A stretch of DNA of 61,975 nucleotides, taken from positions 1-61,975 of IMG/VR virus record IMGVR_UViG_3300037247_001905; one strand, written 5' to 3'. Within the stretch, counting starts at the first letter, position 1, and the number at the start of each line of letters is the position of its first letter. A program made the translations under genes and the position numbers. Of the stretch, positions 1 to 7,333 are shown piece by piece. This DNA comes from a virus. The notes under the pieces are model-generated. The model made no database searches. It was not told the DNA's origin and worked only from the letters and a program-made list of their open reading frames with translations.

Positions 1-228
1 GTTGCCGCCCAAGGCCATAGGCTAGTGGTTGCCAACGGTGGGCCTGTTGAGAATGGGTTCTCACTAAGCATGTAGTGGTGGCTACGACCATAGCTACGAC
101 ACCCTGCCACGCCAACACGACCGATGCGGTAGAGGTGACTGCCGGCACGCCAGCATGACCGCTGCGGCTGGTGCGGTCGCCCTCCGTTGGTGCGGGGGTG
201 TGCCGCTGGCGTGGCGGGGTGCCGCCCG
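1..228. repeat. Left copy of the 228-bp direct terminal repeat
   Basis: Bases 1-228 match 61748-61975 except at one position (G at 128, A at 61875). The block begins with a variant of the genome-wide repeat (GCCGCCCAAG followed by GCC) and contains no credible gene. It could be a true short terminal repeat or assembly overlap of a circular or permuted molecule; the single mismatch suggests that two separate read populations were joined. Confidence 0.9.
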
Positions 229-508
229 TGCGCTGGGGGTTGCCCCTGAAGTGGAGAGCAGGCTACAAATAAAGGTCAAATACTGGTGCGTGACGCTTGC
301 GGTGCCGATGACTGTCATGTATGATGCGTGCATGTCAGTCAGTTGGTCAGACGATGGGCGAGTGACACTAATGAGAATGGAAACTCACCTACCCTCCTCC
401 ACCCCTACCACACCCCATACACCCACTCCCCCGCGCGCAAATGACCCCTTATTGCGACCCCATTCTCAACAAACCCCCGCCCCCACACCACACGAAAGGC
501 CCCACACC
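229..508. other. Untranslated left leader region
   Basis: No gene with a ribosome-binding site is visible before base 509. The stretch holds one good sigma70-like promoter (297-325) and then a C-rich segment running into the first ribosome-binding element at about 490. One frame is open from 155 to 733, but codons upstream of 509 have no start signal and cross the promoter, so I read this as a leader. Confidence 0.6.
297..325 (+). promoter_or_regulatory. Sigma70-like promoter for the rightward early block
   Basis: TTGCGG (297-302) and TATGAT (320-325) are separated by 17 bp. It is the only well-formed promoter seen upstream of the first plus-strand gene, and the phage carries no recognisable RNA polymerase, so host polymerase would have to start here (inference). 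Confidence 0.5.
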
Positions 509-733
509 ATGCCCGACAACCGCGACCATATCACGCACCGCAAACTACGCGAAGGTCTCGAACGCTGGCTCTCAAACCCCGCCGTCCGCACTCCCGCAAA
601 GGACATCGTGCGCACCGGTCTCAACCGCGACATCCTCGATGCTGCACACGACGCGCGCCAAGCTGCTTCTATTCTTACCGCCGTTGCTGCCGACATCGGT
701 GGTGGCGACCCAATCGCCAACCCCTTCGAGTAA
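509..733 (+). CDS. Hypothetical protein, 74 aa
   Basis: First gene of the plus-strand block. The start at 509 follows the ACACGAAAGG element at the spacing its neighbours use, although the frame is open further upstream. Residues 1-50 are charged and probably helical (Arg/Asp/His rich); the rest is Ala/Gly rich. No family recognised. Its place 180 bp behind a promoter suggests early expression, perhaps in host takeover, but nothing in the protein shows this. Confidence 0.6.
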   Translation: MPDNRDHITHRKLREGLERWLSNPAVRTPAKDIVRTGLNRDILDAAHDARQAASILTAVAADIGGGDPIANPFE

Positions 734-738
734 CCCCA

Positions 739-789
739 GCGCGGCACCGCTCACCGGCGCTCGCCGCGCATTCAACCAACACGAAAGGA
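739..789 (+). promoter_or_regulatory. Leader cassette: hairpin + TTCAACC + ACACGAAAGGA
   Basis: GCGCGGC (739-745) pairs with GCCGCGC (763-769), then TTCAACC (771-777) and ACACGAAAGGA. First full copy of a module seen before several genes of the left block. Confidence 0.5.
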
Positions 790-800
790 CCACACACCCC

Positions 801-986
801 ATGCCCAAAACTGTATATAAACGAGCAACGGAACTAGGTCGCAGAGTTGCGGCCAAGCTGGAAGATTCAGCCGTAGACGAAAGAAAAACACGCGGACAAA
901 CGGCACGCTACCGGCTCGAACTTGACGCGGCCGACCTACTCCGAGCGTTTGCGGCCGAGCGCGATCGGCACCACCCCACAAACTAA
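801..986 (+). CDS. Hypothetical basic protein, 61 aa
   Basis: Starts 11 bases behind the GAAAGGA of the preceding leader cassette. Highly charged, with about one residue in four Arg or Lys and an Ala/Leu/Asp-rich helical second half. The size and charge would fit a small nucleic-acid-binding or host-interaction protein, but no motif supports a function. Confidence 0.55.
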   Translation: MPKTVYKRATELGRRVAAKLEDSAVDERKTRGQTARYRLELDAADLLRAFAAERDRHHPTN

Positions 987-994
987 CCCTCTCT

Positions 995-1041
995 CGCCGA
1001 TCCCTTGACGGTGGTCGGCGGGATTTCACTAACTGAAAGGG
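995..1041 (+). promoter_or_regulatory. Leader cassette copy with CGCCGA/TCGGCG hairpin
   Basis: CGCCGA (995-1000) pairs with TCGGCG (1015-1020) and is followed by GAAAGGG at 1035-1041. This copy has lost the TTCAACC box found in most others. Confidence 0.4.
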
Positions 1042-1048
1042 TGCAGCC

Positions 1049-1375
1049 ATGAATCGGATTGCAACAATGATTGCAGCGCAGAGAGCGGAGATTGACCGTC
1101 GATTGACCGAAGGGTTGACGACTCAAGTGAAAGTCGACGAAACCTGCGCGGCCCTGGACATGGAACTTGACGAATACGTCAACTTCCAGAATCTCAAGAG
1201 TCTGGCGGTAGCCGACGGCACGTTGACCCCGGAAGAGGGTCAACTGGTCTACGCGTACTTGGGCGAATCGCCCACAACGTTCAACAATCAGCCCGTTGAA
1301 GTAAAAGCGATATTGACCAAGCTACACCACGAGTTGCTAGGCCGGACCATTCGAGCGCGGTCTGTAGCGTCCTAG
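1049..1375 (+). CDS. Hypothetical protein, 108 aa
   Basis: Good ribosome-binding site (GAAAGGG, 7 bases from the ATG). Well-balanced composition with alternating charged and hydrophobic residues; mostly helical to about residue 60, followed by a QLVYAYLGES segment. Looks like a folded soluble protein. It has the composition of an ordinary phage accessory protein; I recognise no domain. Confidence 0.7.
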   Translation: MNRIATMIAAQRAEIDRRLTEGLTTQVKVDETCAALDMELDEYVNFQNLKSLAVADGTLTPEEGQLVYAYLGESPTTFNNQPVEVKAILTKLHHELLGRTIRARSVAS

Positions 1376-1384
1376 TTTCACCTC

Positions 1385-1435
1385 CGCCGATCGGCTACCG
1401 CTGCTCGGCGACGTTCAACCACCAACACGAAAGGA
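1385..1435 (+). promoter_or_regulatory. Leader cassette: hairpin + TTCAACC + ACACGAAAGGA
   Basis: CGCCGA (1385-1390) and TCGGCG (1405-1410) form the stem, TTCAACC is at 1414-1420 and GAAAGGA at 1429-1435. The stem sequence is the same as at 995-1020, which argues for copying of the module. Confidence 0.5.
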
Positions 1436-1442
1436 CCACACC

Positions 1443-1739
1443 ATGAAAACCACCGAGATAATCGAACAGATGCTAACCGGCGAAGCGGTCCTCCTATCAA
1501 CCGACACCCTCGCCGAAATCGAGCAACTCAACCACCCCATCCGAACGGCGCACAACGCCGACCCCGCCGACGGCGCACACCCTTGGGTCGGATGGATGTC
1601 CGGCAGGGATAGCACGCGCCCCCCAGATTTTCACATCGACCAACAACCGCCCTACCACGCAACAGCGCGCCCGGGCCGCTGCATCTGGTCCCGCAGTCAT
1701 GCGCCACTCTCCGCCAACTACCGCGCCGACGTCAACTAA
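1443..1739 (+). CDS. Hypothetical protein, 98 aa
   Basis: Begins 7 bases after GAAAGGA. The first 35 residues look like a normal amphipathic helix-rich segment; after about residue 45 the sequence becomes rich in Pro, Arg, His, Trp and Ser with little hydrophobic core. The C-terminal part may be disordered, or the true gene may be shorter. No family recognised. Confidence 0.5.
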   Translation: MKTTEIIEQMLTGEAVLLSTDTLAEIEQLNHPIRTAHNADPADGAHPWVGWMSGRDSTRPPDFHIDQQPPYHATARPGRCIWSRSHAPLSANYRADVN

Positions 1740-1751
1740 CCGCCCTCGCAC

Positions 1752-1802
1752 CCGCGCGCACCCCACCCGGTCCGCGCTGGCTTCAACCCCAACACGAAAG
1801 GA
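1752..1802 (+). promoter_or_regulatory. Leader cassette copy
   Basis: Weak GCGC/GCGC stem (1754-1757 with 1773-1776), TTCAACC at 1782-1788 and GAAAGGA at 1796-1802 just before the ATG at 1809. Confidence 0.4.
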
Positions 1803-1808
1803 TATTCC

Positions 1809-2066
1809 ATGTTCAGCCAACACGACGCAGACTGCGAAGCCCTGGAGGACGAGCGCGAAACCGAACCCGAACCCGAACGCCCCGACGTCCGCGTCGAAAA
1901 TCACGGCTCCCTCATCCGGCTCGTCCCCTCCACCCCCGACGCTACCAACTGGCTCCGCCAGAACACCGATTCAGACGCCACTTGGTTCAGCGGCCTGTGT
2001 TGCGAACCCCGCTACGCTGAAGCCATTGTTGCCGGCCTCATTGACGACGGCTTTACCGTCAAATGA
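1809..2066 (+). CDS. Hypothetical acidic protein, 85 aa
   Basis: Preceded by a leader cassette with GAAAGGA 6 bases upstream. Residues 8-25 are a Glu/Asp/Pro-rich tract (alternating EP), followed by a compact domain with two adjacent Cys and a hydrophobic C-terminus. The layout resembles a small protein with an acidic N-terminal arm, perhaps a DNA mimic or an adaptor; this is only a guess. Confidence 0.6.
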   Translation: MFSQHDADCEALEDERETEPEPERPDVRVENHGSLIRLVPSTPDATNWLRQNTDSDATWFSGLCCEPRYAEAIVAGLIDDGFTVK

Positions 2067-2075
2067 CCTCGCCCC

Positions 2076-2128
2076 ACCCGTGTCGGTGGCTACCGCTACC
2101 GCGCGGGTTTCAACCCAACACGAAAGGA
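2076..2128 (+). promoter_or_regulatory. Leader cassette: hairpin + TTTCAACCC + ACACGAAAGGA
   Basis: ACCCG (2076-2080) pairs with CGGGT (2104-2108), directly followed by TTTCAACCC and GAAAGGA (2122-2128). The T-run after the stem gives it a terminator-like look. Confidence 0.45.
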
Positions 2129-2133
2129 TCCAC

Positions 2134-2397
2134 ATGTGGACGTTTGCAATATTCGGCACAATCAACGCAGAAGGCACGTTTGTCCCTAAATGCGGTACTG
2201 ACGCTACAGCGCGGGTAGATGGGCGACTGGGACACGCGAGACAATTGGCAGGGGCAAAGAGCTATCGCAAAAGGCACGCCAAAGTGTGGCCTAAATGGGC
2301 GGGGACTGCCGTGCAGTTTCACAAAGCCGAAACCGTACGAGACTTGCCCAATCTCTGGGGAGACCGAGCAAGCAAACACCCCACGCACAAACTCTAA
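2134..2397 (+). CDS. Hypothetical basic protein, 87 aa
   Basis: Start at 2134 lies 5 bases behind GAAAGGA; the frame is open far upstream but those codons overlap the previous gene. N-terminus is hydrophobic (MWTFAIFGTI), the middle is rich in Lys/Arg/His/Trp. Possibly nucleic-acid binding; no family recognised. Confidence 0.55.
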   Translation: MWTFAIFGTINAEGTFVPKCGTDATARVDGRLGHARQLAGAKSYRKRHAKVWPKWAGTAVQFHKAETVRDLPNLWGDRASKHPTHKL

Positions 2398-2461
2398 ACC
2401 GTTCAACACACGCCCCCGGCTAATGCGCACGGCATGCACCAACACGAAAGGACGCCCGCCA

Positions 2462-2827
2462 ATGACCCAAGCCACGGAAACCGCGCTCATAGCGCAACTC
2501 ATCCGAGAGAACCGCAATGCACCCGCGGACACGCTCATCCGCGCCGTCTTCAACGCCGGAGCAACAAACGTCAAAGACGTAGCGGAGCCGCAAGCCGAGC
2601 GATTCAGCACGGCACGCGCGGCCCTCGATTACTGGTACTCCGTTGACGAAATGCAGCTAGGTTTCATCGTGGAAAGCCGCCCGGCCTGGCTGCTGCTCAT
2701 CCACCAACACAGCCTCCATCGGCCCCACGTCGACGACGTCTGTGACTACACAACCAACCTCGAAGACATCGACGGCATCGCGCCCGCGCTCAAAGAGGAA
2801 AGCTACGCCCTGATCTACCGCGACTGA
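2462..2827 (+). CDS. Hypothetical protein, 121 aa
   Basis: ATG 8 bases behind AACACGAAAGGA. Composition is that of a globular mixed alpha/beta protein: helical N-terminal half, then aromatic residues around 57-60 and 76, and an acidic C-terminal half ending in DxxxALIYRD. No conserved motif recognised. Confidence 0.65.
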   Translation: MTQATETALIAQLIRENRNAPADTLIRAVFNAGATNVKDVAEPQAERFSTARAALDYWYSVDEMQLGFIVESRPAWLLLIHQHSLHRPHVDDVCDYTTNLEDIDGIAPALKEESYALIYRD

Positions 2828-2861
2828 CCAACCAACCCCAACGCACGAAAGGAAACCCCCC

Positions 2862-3494
2862 ATGCACCTCAACGACAAAGGCGCGACCCCATCAACCGCG
2901 CGTACAGCCATCAAACGACGCGCAAACGCCCGCGACTACCCCCCGCCCCCCACCGATTGCCACGACCGCGACGCCTGGACAACCTACCTCCACAAACACC
3001 ACTCGGTAGCCGCCGACGCCTTCTGTGTTCTCATTGAACGATCCGCCAACGACTACACCCGCTACAACAACGAGCGCGACGAGAGCGCCGAAGCCAACTA
3101 CCAACGCAACAGCGACGCGGCCAAGCTCATTGCTGCCGTCTTCTCAATCCGTCTCGACTGGCCCGGCCTTTACCCCACCTTTCACTTTGGCGACAACCCC
3201 ACCACCCATTATTACGACAACCCCAACGGCACCCGACGCGCCTTCGCCGAATCCATCAACGCTAGGCCCCCGGCGCGACCCATTTACTACATCCTCAAGG
3301 ACGCGGGAATTCCCATCGACTCCCATGAATCCGACCTCTACGCGCTCAAAACCCCCGAGTCCGAGCGCATCTTGCGCGACTACCCATCCCGCGCCAACGT
3401 CACCACCTTTCTCTCTGCCACCGACGGCAAAGTCTGGTACGACATCCCCTTTGCCTACATCCCGTTCTGGGCCGCCAAGCCCACCCGCCACTGA
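2862..3494 (+). CDS. Hypothetical protein, 210 aa
   Basis: Largest of the first block; ribosome-binding site GAAAGGA, 8 bases from the start. The N-terminal 30 residues are basic (KRRANAR), the centre is helical and charged, and the last 80 residues are rich in Tyr, Phe and Pro, as in a beta-rich domain. No catalytic motif visible. Likely a soluble early phage protein of unknown role. Confidence 0.7.
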   Translation: MHLNDKGATPSTARTAIKRRANARDYPPPPTDCHDRDAWTTYLHKHHSVAADAFCVLIERSANDYTRYNNERDESAEANYQRNSDAAKLIAAVFSIRLDWPGLYPTFHFGDNPTTHYYDNPNGTRRAFAESINARPPARPIYYILKDAGIPIDSHESDLYALKTPESERILRDYPSRANVTTFLSATDGKVWYDIPFAYIPFWAAKPTRH

Positions 3495-3521
3495 CCACAC
3501 CCACACGAAAGGAATCCCCCA

Positions 3522-4058
3522 ATGACCGACAAACCCGAAACCTGCATCGTCGACGTTAGCGGCTGTACTTTCGATCTCTCCCGCATCGAATCCGTTACCT
3601 TTGCCAACCCGACCACCTCCGGCATTCACTGGGACAGCGAACTAGCGGGACCAGACGGCTGCATGGTTGCCCTCTTCCCAACCGAGAACCACACCCGCGA
3701 CGACATCGCCAGCGCCAAAGCCGAGCTGCGCAACGCCCGCGATGTCGTCTCATTCAACATCTTCCGCGTACAAGAATCCGACTTGCCCCCGCTGCACACC
3801 GACGAGCCCGAAACCGGCCACTGGCTGCACGCTATTCGGCACATCGTCGACACTTGTCAAGCACGTCGCGTCACCGCTGACGGCGCACTCGTTCCCAAAG
3901 GAAAGCGGGGCGGTCAACTCGTCGATTTGTTTAGCGCCTCAATCGTCGCCCAAGTCTACGACGCCGTCAATGCCAAGAACCGCGCCAAGATGCACGCTAT
4001 GTCGTTACCTGTCGCCATGCACGTTGCCCTTGGTGTCGCCAACAAAGCCAGCACCTAA
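3522..4058 (+). CDS. Hypothetical protein, 178 aa
   Basis: Start is 9 bases after CACGAAAGGA. Two Cys and beta-strand-like segments in residues 1-55 (CIVDVSGCTFDLSRIESVTF), then an acidic middle and an Ala/Val-rich helical C-terminus. No family recognised. It is the last member of the first run of small genes before a 237-bp gap. Confidence 0.7.
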   Translation: MTDKPETCIVDVSGCTFDLSRIESVTFANPTTSGIHWDSELAGPDGCMVALFPTENHTRDDIASAKAELRNARDVVSFNIFRVQESDLPPLHTDEPETGHWLHAIRHIVDTCQARRVTADGALVPKGKRGGQLVDLFSASIVAQVYDAVNAKNRAKMHAMSLPVAMHVALGVANKAST

Positions 4059-4155
4059 CCGATATCCTTTCGTGGCCCTCCTTGTTGGAGGCGCGCCCGA
4101 CCCCCGCCCCACGCGCGCGGGGGAAGGGCACACCCCCAACGCTGAAAGGACTCTC

Positions 4156-4164
4156 ATGCCCTGA
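4156..4164 (+). other. Two-codon reading frame (ATG CCC TGA) with its own ribosome-binding site
   Basis: GCTGAAAGGA (4141-4150) stands 5 bases before an ATG followed at once by CCC TGA. The spacing is identical to that of real neighbouring genes, so a ribosome should initiate and terminate here. It sits alone in the gap 4059-4295. It could be the stub of a deleted gene or a minimal translated leader. Confidence 0.5.
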
Positions 4165-4241
4165 CCCACGAACGCACGGCGCGCGAGCCTCCATCCGCAC
4201 AACGGCGCACGCTGCACAACTGCGCCTTTTCAATCAACCGT

Positions 4242-4290
4242 GCCGGCGCCCAACCGCGTCGGCGCGGCTTCAACCCCTCACGCGAAAGGA
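4242..4290 (+). promoter_or_regulatory. Leader cassette: hairpin + TTCAACCCC + GAAAGGA
   Basis: GCCGGCGCC (4242-4250) can pair with GGCGCGGC (4261-4268); TTCAACCCC follows and GAAAGGA lies at 4284-4290. The rest of the gap 4059-4295 is GC-rich and, apart from the two-codon frame, shows no gene. Confidence 0.45.
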
Positions 4291-4295
4291 ACCCA

Positions 4296-4691
4296 ATGTC
4301 CGAGAAACAATCCGAACCCCTTGACCCCACCGCAGAAGCCAAGCGCATTGGCGAAACCGACGCCCTCATTGCCAAACACTGCCCACACGTCAAGCGCACG
4401 AAACACACGCCAGGGCCGTGGGCCATCATATTCGGCGGCATGGGCGAGGATGAACATTTTACCATTGGCGCTAAGCGCGATGATGTTCTAGTGGCCGAAT
4501 GTGCGAACAGCCGCGCACCAGGAGAACAGGTACGCGCAAACGCCGCACTCATTGCCGCCGCGCCGGACCTTCTGGCGGCGCTGCGGGGGGTACTCCCCCA
4601 TATTGAACACGAAGCCGACAACGGTGGTGGTTGGGACGAACTCGTCAAGACACTCAGCGCCGCGATCGCGGCGGCCGAAGGGAGCAAGTAA
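4296..4691 (+). CDS. HTPGPW-type phage protein, 131 aa
   Basis: Carries the two blocks typical of a common small phage protein family of unknown function: KHTPGPW at residues 36-42 and ANAALIAAAPDLLAALR at 80-96, here spaced by about 38 residues. The N-terminal 30 residues are an extra charged extension not seen in the next gene. Ribosome-binding site GAAAGGA. The stop overlaps the start of the second family member (TAATG). Confidence 0.8.
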   Translation: MSEKQSEPLDPTAEAKRIGETDALIAKHCPHVKRTKHTPGPWAIIFGGMGEDEHFTIGAKRDDVLVAECANSRAPGEQVRANAALIAAAPDLLAALRGVLPHIEHEADNGGGWDELVKTLSAAIAAAEGSK

Positions 4692-5032
4692 TGAGCAAGC
4701 ACACGCCGGGGCCGTGGGAAGCGTGGAACACTTTTGGCGGTAAGATCATGAAACAGTGGCGGATTGGCGAGCGCAATTCGACGCCGGGCATCGTCAGACC
4801 GGTTGCGGTGATATGCAATGAGGACGAGCAGCGTAGCGGTGACGAGCAAACAGCTAACGCCGCACTTATCGCCGCCTCGCCGGACCTGCTGGAGGCGTTG
4901 CGGGATCTATGCGCACCGCCAGAGGGATCACAAAAGGCACTTGGCTTGCACAATGGCCTCGGACAAAGTGGCGGCGCGATGCAGAAAGCCTATGACGCTG
5001 CCCGCGCCGCGATCGCCAAGGCCGAACCATGA
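4691..5032 (+). CDS. HTPGPW-type phage protein, 113 aa (paralogue)
   Basis: Second tandem member of the family: KHTPGPW at residues 3-9 and ANAALIAASPDLLEALR at 56-72, so here the motif stands at the usual N-terminal place. It overlaps its neighbours at both ends (TAATG and ATGA), implying translational coupling. Between the blocks the two paralogues differ strongly, so this is an old duplication or separate acquisition. Confidence 0.8.
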   Translation: MSKHTPGPWEAWNTFGGKIMKQWRIGERNSTPGIVRPVAVICNEDEQRSGDEQTANAALIAASPDLLEALRDLCAPPEGSQKALGLHNGLGQSGGAMQKAYDAARAAIAKAEP

Positions 5033-5121
5033 CCCCTCCCCAACTCGCCTACCTCTGGCTCATCGTCGGCCTCTTCTACTCCCTCTCCATCCGCACCCGC
5101 CCGCCCCAAGGCGCCGACTAA
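5029..5121 (+). CDS. Tiny membrane protein, 30 aa
   Basis: Starts inside the stop of the previous gene (ATGA) and ends in the start of the next (TAATG), which supports real translation. Residues 6-22 (LAYLWLIVGLFYSLSI) form one hydrophobic segment long enough to span a membrane, followed by a basic tail. A single-span micropeptide of unknown role. Confidence 0.5.
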   Translation: MTPPQLAYLWLIVGLFYSLSIRTRPPQGAD

Positions 5122-5345
5122 TGCTCAACTACGCGGACGCCCTCATCAAAGCACAGCGCATCGGCCCATCGCGCGCCGAAGGGGACGCCGACCTCGCCCA
5201 AACGTGCAGCGCACTTGCCAGCGTCCACGCGATCAATCCCCAAATGTGGTTCGAGGCAGCACAACGAAAGAAACTCTCGGCAACCGACCTTGCGCAACTT
5301 GCCAACACCAATCTTGGTACATTCGCCTTTCTCCCTTGGGAGTAA
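5121..5345 (+). CDS. Hypothetical protein, 74 aa
   Basis: ATG overlaps the previous stop as TAATG. Predominantly helical, Ala/Leu-rich, with a mid segment EAAQRKKLSATDLAQL that reads like a small helix-turn-helix or three-helix bundle. No family match I can name. Confidence 0.6.
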   Translation: MLNYADALIKAQRIGPSRAEGDADLAQTCSALASVHAINPQMWFEAAQRKKLSATDLAQLANTNLGTFAFLPWE

Positions 5346-5349
5346 ACAA

Positions 5350-5760
5350 ATGCCGCTCAAACGCGCCGACAAAATGCTCATCGCCGAAGTGCGCAAGCTC
5401 ACTGCCGCCATGCCCGCATTCATGGACTCCCTCGGCTTCACCCCCATCCCCGACGAATGCTTCTCGGGCACTTGGGAAATCCACTCCCCCCGCTTCGACT
5501 GCAACTTCACCGTCCACTACATCACCAACGAAGACATCGGTCACAACCCCTGGCTCGGTTGCTGCTTCAACCGTCCCTTGCCCCACCCCGAACTTCCATG
5601 GAGCCACGAGAGCAACCTCAGCAACTACCAAGACATCCACGACGCCCTCTGCGCCAACAAGTTCACCGGCAAATACAACTGCCACCTCTTCAGGCGCAAC
5701 TCTGCCGATGTCATCCTCGACATCTTCCGCTACCACCTCACCGCCGCCCTCACAGCCTAA
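5350..5760 (+). CDS. Hypothetical protein, 136 aa
   Basis: Starts 5 bases after the previous stop. Basic N-terminal helix, then a beta-rich part with many aromatic, His and Cys residues (about 40-80) and a helical C-terminus. Looks like a folded soluble domain. No known motif. Confidence 0.65.
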   Translation: MPLKRADKMLIAEVRKLTAAMPAFMDSLGFTPIPDECFSGTWEIHSPRFDCNFTVHYITNEDIGHNPWLGCCFNRPLPHPELPWSHESNLSNYQDIHDALCANKFTGKYNCHLFRRNSADVILDIFRYHLTAALTA

Positions 5761-5770
5761 GAGCCCCACC

Positions 5771-6067
5771 ATGATGACCCCCGCGCTCCCCTGCCTCGAA
5801 CCACAAGCCGCCCAAGCCGGCGACATTGTGTTCTGCGATCGCGGCCGCGCCGTCCCCATCCTCACTCTCCACTCCAACGCCCTCGAAACATTCGAGCGCG
5901 AAGCCCTCTCCCGCTACCTCTCAAGTTACGACACTCTCCTTACCGACGCGCGCTACCTTGCCGACTTGCTCTACGACCGCGAAGCAGTTGTTAGCACCCC
6001 CGCCGCAATCAACAAAGCCAAAGACGAACTCATTGCCACCCTCAACTACATCGAAAACACTGCCTAA
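5771..6067 (+). CDS. Hypothetical protein, 98 aa
   Basis: Short N-terminal segment with a CLEPQAAQAGDIVFCDRGRAVPI pattern-like stretch (Cys at 8 and 22) followed by a long helical C-terminal part. The codons for residues 13-16 lie on a copy of the genome-wide 12-bp repeat. Role unknown. Confidence 0.6.
   Translation: MMTPALPCLEPQAAQAGDIVFCDRGRAVPILTLHSNALETFEREALSRYLSSYDTLLTDARYLADLLYDREAVVSTPAAINKAKDELIATLNYIENTA
5807..5818 (+). repeat. Genome-wide 12-mer, forward copy
   Basis: GCCGCCCAAGCC, read as AAQA near the N-terminus of the 98-aa protein; flanks (AA before it) differ from the 15-mer. Confidence 0.85.
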
Positions 6068-6083
6068 ACCGCAAGGAACCCCA

Positions 6084-6404
6084 ATGCCACTCATTGACAG
6101 CACCAAATCCACCCCTCTCCCCGGCTATCCTCTTGCTCTAACCGAAGCCGTTGACACCAACGGCAATCCTTCTGTTGTCTGCCTCGGCATGTACGCGACG
6201 CCCGTCGGCCAAGACTTCTTTGACGAACACGTCTACATCGTCCGCGTTGAAGAACACAGACTAGACGGGCACCTCGCCGTCGACGATCCACACAACCGCC
6301 TCGAAAAGTTCTACGACATGGACGACCCGCACGGCCCCTACAAAACCTACGAAGTGCCCGGACTCGACGGCGACTGGGTGCCCCTCTTCTACCCCCGCTG
6401 CTAA
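6084..6404 (+). CDS. Hypothetical protein, 106 aa
   Basis: AAGGA lies 7 bases before the ATG. Beta-rich, acidic, with many Asp, Tyr and Pro, including residues 36-60 (CLGMYATPVGQDFFDEH and on) and a Pro/Gly-rich end. Probably a small beta domain; family unknown. Confidence 0.6.
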   Translation: MPLIDSTKSTPLPGYPLALTEAVDTNGNPSVVCLGMYATPVGQDFFDEHVYIVRVEEHRLDGHLAVDDPHNRLEKFYDMDDPHGPYKTYEVPGLDGDWVPLFYPRC

Positions 6405-6462
6405 CCCCGCTTACCCACGACTACAACTAAAGCCCGCCGCCCAAACCACCGAAGGAAACAGC

Positions 6463-6717
6463 ATGCCCCTCAGCACACGCGAAACACACCTCATCATCGA
6501 CAAGATCGCCGAGCGCTCGGCCAGCGGCGCAATCGGCGCTCTTGCAATCGCCAAAGTGCTAGGCGCAGTCAACAAACGTACGCCCCTCAATCTCGAACGG
6601 CTCTACGACTTCAACGTCTTCAACTTTACACACGACATCAAGGGAATCATCGAACACGCCAACCCCAAAACCGGCAAACTGCTCGATCATTTCTCGCCCC
6701 GCTGCGGATTCCGTTGA
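6463..6717 (+). CDS. Small conserved phage protein, DUF6874-like, 84 aa
   Basis: Residues 52-81 (FNFTHDIKGIIEHANPKTGK, then a CFxPR-like end) resemble the FxHDxxGIxRHxNxxTGxL block of a small phage family of unknown function. The N-terminal half is helical (DKIAERSASGAIGAL). The family name is my best recollection, not a computed match. Confidence 0.6.
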   Translation: MPLSTRETHLIIDKIAERSASGAIGALAIAKVLGAVNKRTPLNLERLYDFNVFNFTHDIKGIIEHANPKTGKLLDHFSPRCGFR

Positions 6718-6729
6718 AAGGACTCGACA

Positions 6730-7053
6730 ATGCCCCTCACCCATGCCCAACTCAGCTACCGCCAACAGAGCAGCGCCCAAGCGCTCATGTTCAACCGCAT
6801 CATCCGCCGCGCACTCGCGGGCGCCACCAACTTCGGCGGCGCCCTCCAGACTACAATCTCCTCATGCCTCCTCGAATCCGAACGCGCCGGCGACCCGGTC
6901 CTCACTACCCGCAACATCATCCTCAACTCCGTACTCCCCTGCGGCACTCTGGTCTCCGAACACTTCACCCTCCTGGCCGACATCGCCGCCCGCAGCGCCG
7001 TCTACATCTCTCCCAACGAACCCCACGTCCACCTCTCCCTCCTCCCCGCCTGA
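6730..7053 (+). CDS. Hypothetical protein, 107 aa
   Basis: GAAAGGA 8 bases upstream of the start, which lies 13 bases after the previous stop. Helical and hydrophobic throughout, with no long uninterrupted membrane segment; two Cys (47 and 69). No family recognised. Confidence 0.6.
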   Translation: MPLTHAQLSYRQQSSAQALMFNRIIRRALAGATNFGGALQTTISSCLLESERAGDPVLTTRNIILNSVLPCGTLVSEHFTLLADIAARSAVYISPNEPHVHLSLLPA

Positions 7054-7078
7054 CCGCATCCAAAGGACCAAAGCAAAG

Positions 7079-7333
7079 ATGAACAAACTAGCGTGCCAAC
7101 CCTGGGCGACCAGCGCACGCATGCAACTGCGCGAGCTGCGCCGCCACAACAACCTGACGCAACGCGAGATCGCAGCGGTGCTCGGCTACAAACGCTCCGC
7201 AATCGAAAGTGTCGAGTCGGGCCGCTACGCAATCAGCATCACAATGCTCGTCGCCCTACACAAAAAGTTCAATATCTCAATCGACGAGTGGGTCTGCCCC
7301 ACCGAATCCGCAGCAAGGGGGAGTAAAGAATGA
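7079..7333 (+). CDS. XRE-type helix-turn-helix regulator, 84 aa
   Basis: Residues 17-70 form a classic HTH_3 fold: REL RRHNNLTQREIAAVLG, then KRSAIESVESGRYAISI and a helix with LVALHKKFNISIDE. This is a sequence-specific DNA-binding protein of the Cro/CI type, without a protease or dimerisation domain. It is the only clear transcription regulator in the plus-strand block and sits mid-operon, overlapping the next gene (ATGA). It is a candidate reader of one of the repeat families described here, which is an inference only. Confidence 0.85.
   Translation: MNKLACQPWATSARMQLRELRRHNNLTQREIAAVLGYKRSAIESVESGRYAISITMLVALHKKFNISIDEWVCPTESAARGSKE

Noticed and set aside
155-508. In-frame upstream extension of the first gene (from 155)
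   Set aside because: It crosses the promoter at 297-325 and the terminal repeat, has no ribosome-binding site, and its composition is unlike the rest.
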